Below the pieces are notes generated by a model. That model saw only the letters and a list, made by a program, of their open reading frames with translations, searched no databases and was not told the origin of the DNA. The translations under genes were made by a program, and so were the position numbers. Positions 1 through 7,909 of a DNA stretch of 39,797 bases are shown here, piece by piece; position 1 is the first letter of the stretch, and each line of letters begins with the position of its first letter. Source of the DNA: a virus; IMG/VR virus record IMGVR_UViG_3300042914_002066, positions 1-39,797 of that record; one strand, 5' to 3'.

Positions 1-17
1 GAGCTCCATGTCGCTCG
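1..17. repeat. Terminal 17-bp overlap, left copy
   Basis: The first 17 bases, GAGCTCCATGTCGCTCG, are identical to the last 17 (39781-39797). A minus-strand reading frame passes through both copies in the same phase, so the two ends are one locus. The overlap may be an assembly k-mer overlap of a circular contig or a short real redundancy; the sequence cannot separate these. Confidence 0.95.
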
Positions 18-282
18 GCATCCCAAGTCGAGGTAACGACACGGGGGGCAAATAGGAGCCACCACCTCCACCGCCACCGTCTGAGCCGCCAGAACTGGGA
101 TCGCCCAAGTTGACGCCTCTGCCCCTTTCGATAGAGTCAACGGTGTCTGCCCATGCGCTTGCGAGTCTTGCGGCGCCAGAGGACGCTGGTTTGCCTTGGG
201 CATCAAACCTTGCAAGCCCTCGGAGGATGATGTCTTTTTGCGTGTCGGTAAAGATGGGCCTTGTTGCGTACACGTCCGCCAT
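1..282 (-). CDS. Candidate internal virion protein, N-terminal part (continues at 39789)
   Basis: This is the N-terminal 94 codons of a gene cut by the window ends. ATG at 282-280 overlaps the TGA of the upstream 141-aa gene (TGATG), the usual junction in this operon. Reading leftward it gives MADVYATRPIFTDTQKD, a Gly/Ser run near residues 75-83, then LPRLGMPSDMEL at the edge. The same MEL codons recur at 39789, where the frame continues for 200 codons, so the full protein is about 291 aa. The function is not recognised. Its place between the 141-aa gene and the giant virion gene suggests an inner-core or ejection protein (inference). Confidence 0.8.
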   Translation of the reverse strand, partial: MADVYATRPIFTDTQKDIILRGLARFDAQGKPASSGAARLASAWADTVDSIERGRGVNLGDPSSGGSDGGGGGGGSYLPPVSLPRLGMPSDMEL

Positions 283-707
283 CAGTTGCTCCTGAACTGT
301 TGTAGTTGGCTCGCCAACTCGCTGCGGCGGCCCTGGCGGGCGGCCTCCAACTCGTTGAGCGCCAACGCCTTCTGCTGGTCAATGTCGGTCATCTGCCAGT
401 TGAAGTTGGCGAGCTGGTTCGCCGTGTCCTGGCCCCGTGAGAAATCAGCCGCCATCTTCTGGGCAAAGAACCCAGCCAGCGCCTTGTTGTAGATCCCGCT
501 GTTCATTAGCCCTCGACGAGCCATGCCATTGGGCACACGGGCACGGTTGGTGTTCCAGCCCGACTGGAACTGCTGGTCGGCAATGCGGCGCATCGCCTCA
601 AAGTTCTGACGGTCGTATTGCAGCCTGTCTTTCGCCGTTTGCGCTTGAGTGTTGATGTTGCGGCGCTGAGACAGGTAGCTGGCCGTGTCAAAGGGGTTCG
701 TTGCCAT
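282..707 (-). CDS. Candidate internal virion protein, 141 aa
   Basis: This 141-aa protein starts MATNPFDTASYLSQRR. It is mostly predicted helix, rich in Gln, Arg and Ala, with a central segment around residues 58-72 reading PNGMARRGLMNSGIYNKAL. It has no signal peptide or enzyme motif. The ATG at 707 follows a late-type leader at 714-740 whose GAGG serves as ribosome binding site. It lies after the fibre genes and before the 291 and 2,972-aa genes. By position and size it could be the counterpart of T7 gp14 (the smallest internal core protein). That is inference from order, not from sequence similarity. Confidence 0.7.
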   Translation of the reverse strand: MATNPFDTASYLSQRRNINTQAQTAKDRLQYDRQNFEAMRRIADQQFQSGWNTNRARVPNGMARRGLMNSGIYNKALAGFFAQKMAADFSRGQDTANQLANFNWQMTDIDQQKALALNELEAARQGRRSELASQLQQFRSN

Positions 708-713
708 AGGTAG

Positions 714-740
714 ACCTCAATAAAGGGGCGAAATGTCCCG
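714..740 (-). promoter_or_regulatory. Late-type leader with GGGACATTTC box
   Basis: On the minus strand this reads CGGGACATTTCGCCCC followed by TTTATTGAGGT, ending 6 bases before the ATG at 707. It matches leaders at 8735-8764, 13781-13809 and 29931-29958. GGG can pair with CCCC around the ACATTTCG loop, or the CCT can pair with the AGG of the ribosome binding site. Confidence 0.6.
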
Positions 741-748
741 TTTTGGGG

Positions 749-1414
749 TCAGACGGGCCCGATGTCCTCGACCAGCAGCACCCCAGGCACCGTGGCGCTG
801 CAAAGGGTCGTCCACCAGCCCGAGCCCGAGTTCACACGGCCCCGCAACTTCCACGTCGTGGAACCCGTCGCTGTCCCCAGGTAGCAGATCGTCAGCGTCC
901 CCGTGTCGTTCTCGAACGACAGGCCCTCCAGGCTGCGGGCGAGCTGGGTGTTGGCCCCCGTGGTGAGCACCAGGTCTGCCGAGAAAGAACCCGCCGTCGT
1001 CAGGTCATTGCGAGCCACCAATACGGCTGTCGCCTTGTAGCGGCGCCCAGCGACCCCCGTGAACGTGACCGTGAGGTCCGTGATGTCCCCGTAGGTGGTG
1101 GTCACAAACGACTGCTCGGCAGTCTTGGTGGCTGATCCGACTCGCCCCCACGCCACGTTGGTTGGCTGGGATGCCAGCGCCGTCGAGGCGGCGGTGGCAT
1201 CGACATACGCCTTGTTGGCGGCATGGGCGTTCGTGGCGACCGCATTGGCGTCCCCTGACGGCAGTACGGGCATGACCGTGAACGGGTTGGTGCCGTCCTT
1301 GTGGACGACGTTGGTGTTCACGAACGTCTTTACGTCCGTGAAGTTCTGGTTCACCTCCGAAGCCTTGGCTTCGGTTCCTGCGGTGAACGTGTGACTCAGA
1401 TTCAGTGATGCCAT
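749..1414 (-). CDS. Tail or head fibre protein, 221 aa
   Basis: The N-terminus (MASLNLSHTFTAGTEAKASEVNQNF) and the segment DANAVATNAHAANKAYVDA near residues 54-73 are typical of phage fibre shafts that trimerise. The C-terminal half (about residues 85-221) alternates hydrophobic and polar residues as in a beta-sandwich and ends in LLVEDIGPV; it probably carries the surface-binding domain. The gene lies between a lectin-like fibre gene and the inner virion genes. A head-fibre role, as in phi29-like phages, is equally possible. No catalytic residues are recognised. Confidence 0.7.
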   Translation of the reverse strand: MASLNLSHTFTAGTEAKASEVNQNFTDVKTFVNTNVVHKDGTNPFTVMPVLPSGDANAVATNAHAANKAYVDATAASTALASQPTNVAWGRVGSATKTAEQSFVTTTYGDITDLTVTFTGVAGRRYKATAVLVARNDLTTAGSFSADLVLTTGANTQLARSLEGLSFENDTGTLTICYLGTATGSTTWKLRGRVNSGSGWWTTLCSATVPGVLLVEDIGPV

Positions 1415-1444
1415 GTCATTCTCCTAGGGCGCCTACAGGCGGGG

Positions 1445-2227
1445 CTATTTGATTGCGTACAGAGTGGAGGCCCAACGGGTGAAGGCTTCCCAGTTGCGGT
1501 GCGTGGTGACGTTTCCTGAGTGAAGTCCCACGAACGCAACGGCGCCCGTGAGCCGAGAGGTGCCCCCATCGCTGCCAATGCCGACCCCGCTCACGCCCGT
1601 TGTCCCCGAGTTGACGTTTGCGCTGCGCTGGCCGTTGACCTCAACCCAGCTCGACGAACCGTTTGCCAGCCAAACCATCAACGACGGTTCGTTATTTGGC
1701 GACCTGGTAAGCACCCCTGCGGAACCAGCGTTTCCCACGAACTCGGTTGAGTTTCGCCCACCCATCAGTTGGCGTGATGCCCCAATCCCGTTGTTGTCGA
1801 TAATCCGCATGTGTTCGTTGTTGGTCGTGCTTCCCGTGAAGCGGACGATTGCCACCCACGTGTTGGGTTGGGAAACACTGAACGTGCTCGATGTCAGTCG
1901 GTGCGCCCCTGAGTTCAGGAACTCGATGGCGGCCTTGTTGTTGAACTCAGGGTGGTTGGCTTTGTAGGTGGGGCGGTTGGCGTCAGTCGCTTGGCTCGTG
2001 TCACGGCCATTGCCCGAGCCGTCCCGCCAGCTACTGACCTTGTTGCCGTCGGCTGGGTTTGCCCACAACGGGTCCGACGCCCAGAAAGCTGCTTCCCAGT
2101 TGATGTCTCGCAACGGGTTGAATGGCGGGAATGCCACCGCCGTAGGCACGGCGACGCGTGCACCACTAAGACCGCCCTCGCGCTGCAAGGGGATGCCGAC
2201 ATTGCGAGTGGCAACAGAAGTGCTCAC
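1445..2227 (-). CDS. LamG/concanavalin-like fibre protein, 260 aa
   Basis: From about residue 45 the protein shows the pattern of laminin-G/ConA-like domains in phage adhesins: WRDGSGNGRDTSQ, NRPTYKAN, a buried AIEFLNSG strand, then alternating strands to a C-terminal helix (WEAFTRWASTLYAIK). It probably binds a host glycan. An in-frame upstream TTG at 2245 exists, but GTG at 2227 overlaps the previous stop codon as GTGA, matching the operon's coupling style, so it was chosen. It belongs to a run of fibre-type genes downstream of the collagen-like fibre. Confidence 0.72.
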   Translation of the reverse strand: MSTSVATRNVGIPLQREGGLSGARVAVPTAVAFPPFNPLRDINWEAAFWASDPLWANPADGNKVSSWRDGSGNGRDTSQATDANRPTYKANHPEFNNKAAIEFLNSGAHRLTSSTFSVSQPNTWVAIVRFTGSTTNNEHMRIIDNNGIGASRQLMGGRNSTEFVGNAGSAGVLTRSPNNEPSLMVWLANGSSSWVEVNGQRSANVNSGTTGVSGVGIGSDGGTSRLTGAVAFVGLHSGNVTTHRNWEAFTRWASTLYAIK

Positions 2228-2583
2228 GAGATCGTGTTCACCCAACCGCTAATGGTCACCACGTTGGCCGAGGCGCAGAACGCCCGCACCACGAGCGCCG
2301 AGGCGTTCCCTTTGATGATGAGCCCTGGGACGACGAGCACTAGCCCCGCCTCTGGTGGGATGGTGAGCTCGATTAGATCGTCTGGGGAGGTGGTGCCACC
2401 CCACTCGATGGTCAGCTTTCGTGCCGTGGTGTCCGTGTTTGACGCATACAGCCACACCTCGTCGATGTGGGCGGTGTTCGTCGGGCCCGTGTGAATCGTG
2501 GTCCCCGCCGAGGTCGTGGCCGCCACTTTGATGGCACGACCGTCCGTTGAGCCAGACAGGATCTTCTTGGTGAACGTAGCCAC
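2224..2583 (-). CDS. Small beta-rich structural protein, 119 aa
   Basis: MATFTKKILSGSTDGRAIKV begins a protein made almost entirely of alternating strands (IDEVWLYASN, RKLTIEWGG, IELTIPPEAG, LVLVVPGLIIKG), consistent with one beta-sandwich. The start is GTG with AGGAGA upstream. Proteins of this size and pattern commonly sit next to phage fibre genes and are thought to be fibre or baseplate accessories. No specific family is assigned. It is translationally coupled to the next gene through a GTGA overlap. Confidence 0.7.
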   Translation of the reverse strand: MATFTKKILSGSTDGRAIKVAATTSAGTTIHTGPTNTAHIDEVWLYASNTDTTARKLTIEWGGTTSPDDLIELTIPPEAGLVLVVPGLIIKGNASALVVRAFCASANVVTISGWVNTIS

Positions 2584-2591
2584 AATCTCTC

Positions 2592-3641
2592 CTAGGTAAA
2601 CACCCGAAGGGCGAGGATGTTCTGGTCATCGTCTGCTGCGGAGCCCGCCCCAGCAGCCCCCTGGGGGCCTGTGGCACCTTGGGGTCCCGCTGCTCCCTGC
2701 GGGCCCGTGGCACCTGCCGAACCCGCCACTCCTTGGGGGCCCGCCGTCCCCTGGGGGCCCGCCGTCCCCTGGGGGCCAGTCGGCCCAGCACTCCCATTGG
2801 CGCCCTGGGGGCCTGTGGCCCCCGTGTCACCAGTCGGTCCCTCGATGCCGACGGCAACAGCACTCCAGTACGAGAGGTTGATAAATCCACCGTCGATGGG
2901 TGGTTCGTTGGTGGAGCCCGCAACCGCCACGAACGAAGCGAACCCAAGAACTGTGGGTCCGCCGAGGTCGAGCACGGCTGAGTAGGTCACGATGTCGCCT
3001 ATGACATACGTGGTGCTGGAATCCCAATCCCCCAGGAACGAGTTGTAGAAGTCCCCCGTTGGTCCCGTCGGACCCGTGGGGCCAGCCGCCCCAGCACCAG
3101 TGGCTCCCTGCGGTCCCGTAGGTCCCTGGGGTCCCGCAACCGTTGATGCAGCGCCTGTTGCACCCGTGGGGCCCGTGGGGCCCGTGGGGCCTTGTGGGCC
3201 CACGGCGCCTTGGGGACCCGCAACCGTTGATGCTGCCCCCGTCGATCCTTGCGGTCCCGTGGCGCCCTGCGGACCAGTCGCACCTTGGGGACCGATTGCA
3301 CCTTGCGGGCCCGCAACCGTCGAGGCGTCCCCCGTGGGGCCAGCAGCCCCTTGGGGGCCTGTCGCCCCTTGCGGACCTGTGGCCCCTTGCGGCCCAGCGA
3401 CTGTAGAGGCAGCCCCTGTCGGACCAGCACTGCCCTGTGGGCCAGTGGCCCCCTGGGGGCCCGTTGGCCCCGTGTTGCCCTGGAGGCCCGCATACCCCAG
3501 GTCGGACCACACATCGACGCCGTTCCCGAACTTCAGTTCACCTGTGTCTGTTTCCAGCCCAACTTCGCCCTGGGCGAGAATCGGGTCGGCGGAGGTCCAT
3601 TCCGCCGCCGTCCCTCGACGCAACTGAATACGAACAGCCAT
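2592..3641 (-). CDS. Collagen-like tail fibre, 349 aa
   Basis: Residues 1-50 ([35 protein letters not shown]) match the N-terminal attachment module seen in major tropism determinant-type fibres. A Gly-X-Y collagen run, rich in GPQG and GPTG, covers about residues 54-196 and is broken four times by ASTVA (78, 106, 137 and 164). Residues 197-268 form a globular domain ([16 protein letters not shown]) resembling a small carbohydrate-binding module. A second collagen block runs to about 335, followed by a short tail. The protein is probably a trimeric host-binding fibre. The low-complexity DNA creates long false frames on the opposite strand. Confidence 0.85.
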   Translation of the reverse strand: MAVRIQLRRGTAAEWTSADPILAQGEVGLETDTGELKFGNGVDVWSDLGYAGLQGNTGPTGPQGATGPQGSAGPTGAASTVAGPQGATGPQGATGPQGAAGPTGDASTVAGPQGAIGPQGATGPQGATGPQGSTGAASTVAGPQGAVGPQGPTGPTGPTGATGAASTVAGPQGPTGPQGATGAGAAGPTGPTGPTGDFYNSFLGDWDSSTTYVIGDIVTYSAVLDLGGPTVLGFASFVAVAGSTNEPPIDGGFINLSYWSAVAVGIEGPTGDTGATGPQGANGSAGPTGPQGTAGPQGTAGPQGVAGSAGATGPQGAAGPQGATGPQGAAGAGSAADDDQNILALRVFT

Positions 3642-3820
3642 CAGGCGCCACCTCCGTCGATGTCGGTGAACGACCCGTACTCCGAGAAGGGGAATCCGCC
3701 ATCGAGGTTGGCGAGCACTCCGCCTTCGGCGGCTGCGCGCATTACCTCACGGAAGTTTTCGTTCAGCTTGCTAGGCGCCATCTGATCCAGGCGAGTGAAC
3801 GTGTGAGTGACCTGCTCCAT
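3641..3820 (-). CDS. Small structural-operon protein, 59 aa
   Basis: This frame is missed by a 60-codon cutoff. It reads [20 protein letters not shown] and ends FTDIDGGGA. It fills the gap between the 591-aa gene and the fibre exactly: ATG at 3820 overlaps the upstream TGA, and its own TGA overlaps the fibre ATG (TGATG at both ends). That perfect coupling is the main support. It has no membrane segment or known domain. It may be a tail-assembly or fibre-linker protein. Confidence 0.75.
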   Translation of the reverse strand: MEQVTHTFTRLDQMAPSKLNENFREVMRAAAEGGVLANLDGGFPFSEYGSFTDIDGGGA

Positions 3821-5595
3821 CAGCCACGCACCCGCTTCGTGCGGTACTTGACGACAACGCCGTCAAGCGACCATCGAGGGAGCACCTGCCCTGCGGGGGT
3901 CGTGAAACGCAACGACAGCGCCGTGGAGCGACCAATGTTGGAGCCACGAGACACGTTCACGATCTGACCGTCGGTACCCCAGCTCGCTTCGTCCCAGTCG
4001 TTCTCGGTGCCCACCAAAGCATCGGTGCCCCAATAGAGCTCGCCACCTGGCTCACCACGTGACACGTAGAAGGATTTGCGGGCCGAGCCTTCGTCGTACT
4101 TCCAGTTGAAGTGGGCTTCAACGGTGACCGCCAACTCGCCTGCCGACGACAGCACAATGTCAGGGCGTTTCCACAACTTGTCGGCACCAGTGACGGGGTT
4201 CATCCACGACGTGCGGAACGAACCAACGATGGCGGTTTGGTCTGCGCTTGGCGTGCCCGTCAGCGTGAACTCGTCGTAGTCGCCGTCTTGCTCCAGCTTC
4301 TGCAAGAACCTGGTGCCGCTGCACCCAGCGACCGCCAGCAGGGAGTCGTCCTGGCGCCGCACGGAAGCGAACGGCCCCGTGCCCACGGAGTACATGGTCC
4401 ACGCCCCTGTGGTCGAGATTGTCGGGTCCAGGATGAGGGTTCGTGCCCGTGCCGTGGACTCTCCGCTCCACGGCACGCCCACCCAGATGCGGTTCTCGAC
4501 CAGGCCCATCATCACGTCACCACGGGCGTCAGCGGGGATCGTGGCGTCACGCACCAGGGGGTACAGCTTCTCGAAACGCCACGAGAAGGAGCTGCCGTCC
4601 CACGACCAGACCCCCGAGTTCTGGTCGAAGAAGAACACCCCAAAGGGAGTTGCGGCTACAGCCTCCTGGGAGACAGCGCCAAACTGATTGCTCAGGTTCA
4701 CCACAACGAAGTTCTCGGCGTTGTCGCCGTAGATGGCGTGAACTGAACGTGACTTGAACACAAGCAAATGGTCCCGATACGGCACCAAGGCGGTTATCTC
4801 GTCAGCGTCCTTGCCAATCTCGATGTCGATGTAGTCGTCTTGGCGCCAACGATCAGGAATCCCAGGGTGCGACCACCGCACCCGTGACGGGAAACGGGTC
4901 ACCGTGCCCCCGAGATCCTTCTCAATAGTGTGGGCGGCCCACAGGTACCCGTAGTGGGCGGCGATAGTTCGTGCGTTGACGGACGCAGCAACCGAACCCG
5001 CCTCGAAGTCGTAGCTCTCCGTCCACCCGTAGTTGTTCGGGGTGTCCGCTAGGCAACCCGCCTCGTTGGTCGCCACCGTGAGGGTGCCCGTCGAGTCGAT
5101 GGAGAAAGGTTTCGGTCGGGTCGCAACCGACCCCGTGTAGCCCCACACGCCCCACACCTTGTCGTTGAGCACGGCGGTGCGGGCGGGAGCCGTCAGGCTG
5201 GCAACCGCCGTGTTGTTCGCCAGCCCGAAATCGCTGGTGAACGACACCATCGAGGCGTCGTTCTTCGAGTACCACATCAGTTTGTTGACGCCACTGACCT
5301 CCTTGGGCGCAATGACGAACACGTAGCGGTCGCCATTAGGCGACTCGTAGGTCCACACCGAACGTGGGCACGCCTCGAACGGGCCGTTGAAGTTGTTGTT
5401 CAGCGCACGAATCGCTTTGCGGCGGCGAACACCGCCTCGACCAACGATGTCCATGTCCACGATCTCGGCGCACTCGTTGCCGCCAAGGTTGAACTGACCC
5501 GCCTCCAGGTTCAACCCACCTGAGAAGTTGGTGACCTCAAAGGCGCGGACCTGGCCGCTGCGACCGCCACGAGCACGTCGGATCGGGAGCGCCAT
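3820..5595 (-). CDS. Tail tube/stopper protein of podovirus type, 591 aa
   Basis: This large beta-rich protein starts MALPIRRARGGRSG, then EVTNFSGGLNLEAGQFNLGGNECAEIVDMD. The 'NFSGGLN' plus 'GGVRRRKA' opening is typical of short-tail nozzle or stabilisation proteins (T7 gp12 / P22 gp10-like roles). The middle has propeller-like repeats (VWGVWGYTG, YLWAAHT, LLVFKSRSVHAIYGD, GVWSWDG, RIWVGVPW). It follows the adaptor gene with a TGATG overlap and precedes fibre genes, as expected for the protein that closes the head-tail channel. The assignment rests on order plus the N-terminal motif; the family is a best guess. Confidence 0.75.
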   Translation of the reverse strand: MALPIRRARGGRSGQVRAFEVTNFSGGLNLEAGQFNLGGNECAEIVDMDIVGRGGVRRRKAIRALNNNFNGPFEACPRSVWTYESPNGDRYVFVIAPKEVSGVNKLMWYSKNDASMVSFTSDFGLANNTAVASLTAPARTAVLNDKVWGVWGYTGSVATRPKPFSIDSTGTLTVATNEAGCLADTPNNYGWTESYDFEAGSVAASVNARTIAAHYGYLWAAHTIEKDLGGTVTRFPSRVRWSHPGIPDRWRQDDYIDIEIGKDADEITALVPYRDHLLVFKSRSVHAIYGDNAENFVVVNLSNQFGAVSQEAVAATPFGVFFFDQNSGVWSWDGSSFSWRFEKLYPLVRDATIPADARGDVMMGLVENRIWVGVPWSGESTARARTLILDPTISTTGAWTMYSVGTGPFASVRRQDDSLLAVAGCSGTRFLQKLEQDGDYDEFTLTGTPSADQTAIVGSFRTSWMNPVTGADKLWKRPDIVLSSAGELAVTVEAHFNWKYDEGSARKSFYVSRGEPGGELYWGTDALVGTENDWDEASWGTDGQIVNVSRGSNIGRSTALSLRFTTPAGQVLPRWSLDGVVVKYRTKRVRG

Positions 5596-6269
5596 CAGAC
5601 ATTCCAGACAACTGCTCGGTCGGTGTTGACCCGAACCCCGTCATTGAGTACCAGCGGGAACGACGACGCGTGTTTCATGTACTTCTTCTGCAGCTGGCGC
5701 AGAATGACCTCGGCTTGGTCGAGGTGCATGACGCCCAGGTCGCCGTCCTCTTGGCGTTGAAACGCACGTCCAATGGACCAGTTCAGGATGGCATCGTCGA
5801 ACTCGGCGGGGAGGTCCGACGTTGCCGCCGTGTTCGTTCCCACCCACTCAACGGGTTCCCGATACCCCAGGGCCGTGAACGTGAACGAGTTGTCGGGGTT
5901 GGGGTACAGCCGCAGCACGCCAGCCGTGGCATTCCAGTGCGTCGGTTTGCCAGTCGAGTTGATGAAATGCCCGTTGGCTTGCTGGTGGCCCAGCCAGCGC
6001 AACGGCACGCCTTCGTCATCGAGGACGGCTTCCAACTCGCTGATCTCGTTGCCAGCCGTCCCGAGATCCGCAACGGTGTAGGCGCTGGTGCCCGCCACGA
6101 CGGGAACCGACCACGTGGAGGCGTAGAACGGCCAGCGACGGTTGCGGTTGATGCAGAAGCGCCAGCCTTCCCGCAACCAGGCGTTCAGCAGCGTGTCGGT
6201 GAGCTCGTCTGCGTCGGTATCGAGCTGGGCTCGCACCAAGTCACGGAACTCTTGGAGCGTGTACGCCAT
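5595..6269 (-). CDS. Head-to-tail adaptor, 224 aa
   Basis: MAYTLQEFRDLVRAQLDTDADELTD opens a helical N-terminus, followed by NAWLREGWRFCINRNRRWPF and a beta region with TGKPTHWNATAGVLRLYPNP. The helix-then-sandwich pattern and the gene order (capsid, adaptor, then nozzle) fit the podoviral adaptor role of T7 gp11 or P22 gp4. The ATG at 6269 has a GAGGTGA ribosome binding site. It is the first of an unbroken chain of overlapping tail genes. Confidence 0.72.
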   Translation of the reverse strand: MAYTLQEFRDLVRAQLDTDADELTDTLLNAWLREGWRFCINRNRRWPFYASTWSVPVVAGTSAYTVADLGTAGNEISELEAVLDDEGVPLRWLGHQQANGHFINSTGKPTHWNATAGVLRLYPNPDNSFTFTALGYREPVEWVGTNTAATSDLPAEFDDAILNWSIGRAFQRQEDGDLGVMHLDQAEVILRQLQKKYMKHASSFPLVLNDGVRVNTDRAVVWNV

Positions 6270-6273
6270 CGGG

Positions 6274-6510
6274 TCACCTCACCGAGCGGCTGTGGGCGGC
6301 GCAGGAATCCGTGTCCCGAACGGGCACGCCCCCGCAGGGCTGCCCGTCCTTGCGTGTGCTGCTACAGACCTGGGGAGGTTCGATGTAGCCAACCACGGGG
6401 ATAGCTCCTGGGGGGGCGAGGCGCCCTCCAGCGGGGCGGCCCTGTGTGACGGGGACAGCGTTAGCGCCCCCGAAATAAGCGTGACGGCTGCCAGCGGCTG
6501 TCTCAGGCAC
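6274..6510 (-). CDS. Small zinc-motif protein, 78 aa
   Basis: The 78-aa frame is read from GTG at 6510, which overlaps the last codons of the decoration gene by 8 bases. A Pro/Gly-rich N-terminal half precedes CSSTRKDGQPCGGVPVRDTD and SCAAH, that is C-x8-C-x10-C-x2-H, a likely zinc-binding knuckle. Similar C/C/C/H peptides occur in many phage proteins, usually without assigned function. It lies between head and tail genes and ends just before the adaptor start. A longer reading from 6597 overlaps the decoration gene too far to be likely. Confidence 0.6.
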   Translation of the reverse strand: MPETAAGSRHAYFGGANAVPVTQGRPAGGRLAPPGAIPVVGYIEPPQVCSSTRKDGQPCGGVPVRDTDSCAAHSRSVR

Positions 6511-6844
6511 CGAACAGGCGGAGCCGCAGATTGGCGGGCGGGGTGTTGGTGTTTGCCAAGGCGGCGCCCGTGCCCGAAGCGGCAGGTGCAGCCACAAACT
6601 TCAGCGTAGGTGCACCCTTGGTGCCAGCAAGAATGACCGACACGCCCCCGCCCGTAGCGGTTGCGGGCTGCAACTGATGCACGTCGGTCACCTCGTCGAT
6701 GGGCAGCGAGGTCATCGGGATGGTCACCCCATCCGATGCCTGGGTGGCATCGAGGGTTGACGTGCACGCCACGTTGACATCGACGAAACGCTTGTTGTCA
6801 GCGACACCCTGGGCGAGCTGGGTAACGGTCACAGAAACTGGCAT
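6503..6844 (-). CDS. Candidate capsid decoration protein, 113 aa
   Basis: MPVSVTVTQLAQGVADNKRF begins a small, Ala/Thr/Val-rich beta protein with no cysteine-rich or catalytic pattern. It lies directly downstream of the major capsid gene, where many phages encode a decoration or cement protein of about this size. The ATG at 6844 has a GGAG ribosome binding site 7 bases upstream. A strong hairpin separates it from the capsid gene and may lower its expression. The function is inferred from position. Confidence 0.6.
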   Translation of the reverse strand: MPVSVTVTQLAQGVADNKRFVDVNVACTSTLDATQASDGVTIPMTSLPIDEVTDVHQLQPATATGGGVSVILAGTKGAPTLKFVAAPAASGTGAALANTNTPPANLRLRLFGA

Positions 6845-6870
6845 TAGTTACTCCTGAAAGTTGTGCCTTG

Positions 6871-6903
6871 CCCCCCGCCCCGACTCGTGGCCAGGGCGGG
6901 GGG
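6871..6903 (-). terminator. Hairpin between capsid and decoration genes
   Basis: A perfect 10-bp stem, CCCCCCGCCC with GGGCGGGGGG, encloses a 13-base loop. On the minus strand no T-run follows; TTT follows on the plus strand. It sits immediately after the major capsid gene, so partial termination or mRNA 3'-end protection of the capsid transcript is plausible. It could also stop read-through on the plus strand. Confidence 0.55.
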
Positions 6904-6924
6904 TTTAGGCGAAGTGGCCTGCTA

Positions 6925-7869
6925 TCAGGCGGTCTTGCCCGTGAGGACACCCTGACGGTTGCGGTTGCTGACCGTGAGGTTGCCGTAGAGCAGGATCTGT
7001 GCGTAACGGGCGTCACGGTCGTTGGGCCGCACGAACGGAGTCGGGCGGAACCAGTTGTCCGAGTGGCCCACGAGGCGCAGGTACTTGGTGTTGAGGAAGT
7101 ACATGTAGCCCGCATCCACGTAGCTGTCGTAGAGCACGGGTGCGCCCTTGAACAGCAGGTTCTGGAAGCCAGCGTCAGCAGTGCCCGCATCAGCGAAGCG
7201 GAGCTGCGGCTGGAGAAGGGCCTCGTACTTCTCGTACAGGGCCTGGGTGGTGAGGATCATGTTGGGCTGATCCGCACCCTCTGACACGGTGTTGTAAGCC
7301 GTGCTCATCTTGCCGAGTGACAGCACCTCAGCGGTGGCCTCACGGTACGACGCCCAGTAGGAGTTGGTCGTCGGGTTGATGCCACCAATGGTGGTGTCGT
7401 TCGGGTGACCCGCAACAAGGGTCTTGATGCCAGCCCAGTCCTTGCCCGAGTTGCCAGTGCCGTCGCCCGTAATGAGCATCTGGTCGAGCTTCTCGATGAT
7501 GGTGTGCTCGGCCTGGGCAGTCTTGGCTTCAAGGAGGTCGATGATCTCCTCCTCGGAGCGGTTCTTGGCTTCCTCGATGCCCGAGATCACGATGGAAGCG
7601 GCGTACTGCTTCCACGGGAACTCAGCAGCGGTAATGCCGTCCTGAGCCGTGATGTTGAGCTGGTCGTAGCCGCTGTAGGAAGCGGCACTGCTGTTGAGCC
7701 CCGTCATCAGCGGCTGCACGATCTTGTGGCCGCCACCGACCATCTTGATCTGCCCAGCCTGCTTCAAGAAGTAGAAGAAGGGGCGAGCCGTGAACACGTT
7801 GTCCACGAGCTTGGGGATGTGGTGGGCGAGCGTGGTGCTCAGGATTGTGTCGTAGTTAGGGTTAGACAC
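6925..7869 (-). CDS. Major capsid protein, 314 aa
   Basis: MSNPNYDTILSTTLAHHIPK starts a 314-aa protein with the features of an HK97-fold capsid subunit without a cleaved N-arm: a helical start, GGGHKIVQPLMTGLNSSA, a long spine-like helix (EEEIIDLLEAKTAQAEHTII), the LITGDGTGN turn, and a beta-rich C-terminus (APVLYDSYVDAGYMYFLNTKYL). It lies directly after the scaffold gene, the canonical position. GTG at 7869 is preceded by GAGAGG and a small hairpin leader. No mass or structural data can be inferred here, but order and pattern agree. Confidence 0.88.
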   Translation of the reverse strand: MSNPNYDTILSTTLAHHIPKLVDNVFTARPFFYFLKQAGQIKMVGGGHKIVQPLMTGLNSSAASYSGYDQLNITAQDGITAAEFPWKQYAASIVISGIEEAKNRSEEEIIDLLEAKTAQAEHTIIEKLDQMLITGDGTGNSGKDWAGIKTLVAGHPNDTTIGGINPTTNSYWASYREATAEVLSLGKMSTAYNTVSEGADQPNMILTTQALYEKYEALLQPQLRFADAGTADAGFQNLLFKGAPVLYDSYVDAGYMYFLNTKYLRLVGHSDNWFRPTPFVRPNDRDARYAQILLYGNLTVSNRNRQGVLTGKTA

Positions 7870-7888
7870 TTTGGTTCCTCTCTAGGTC

Positions 7889-7909
7889 GAAGTGGGTAGT
7901 TGGCTACCC
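7889..7909 (-). promoter_or_regulatory. Hairpin leader of the capsid gene
   Basis: On the minus strand GGGTAG-CCAA-CTACCC forms a 6-bp stem and is followed by ACTTCG. The GGG...CCC plus ACTTC layout resembles the other late leaders but differs in sequence. It lies 20-40 bases before the capsid GTG and overlaps the end of the scaffold gene. Confidence 0.5.

Noticed and set aside
2617-3627. Long plus-strand frames (Pro/Gly/Trp-rich) opposite the collagen-like fibre
   Set aside because: They mirror the GPQG/GPTG repeats of the real minus-strand gene, lack ribosome binding sites and break the block's single direction.
3820-5595. Overlapping antisense frames (for example 4111-4746) opposite the 591-aa gene
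   Set aside because: They have Arg/Pro-rich shadow composition and no coupling to neighbours, while the minus-strand gene is continuous and well placed.
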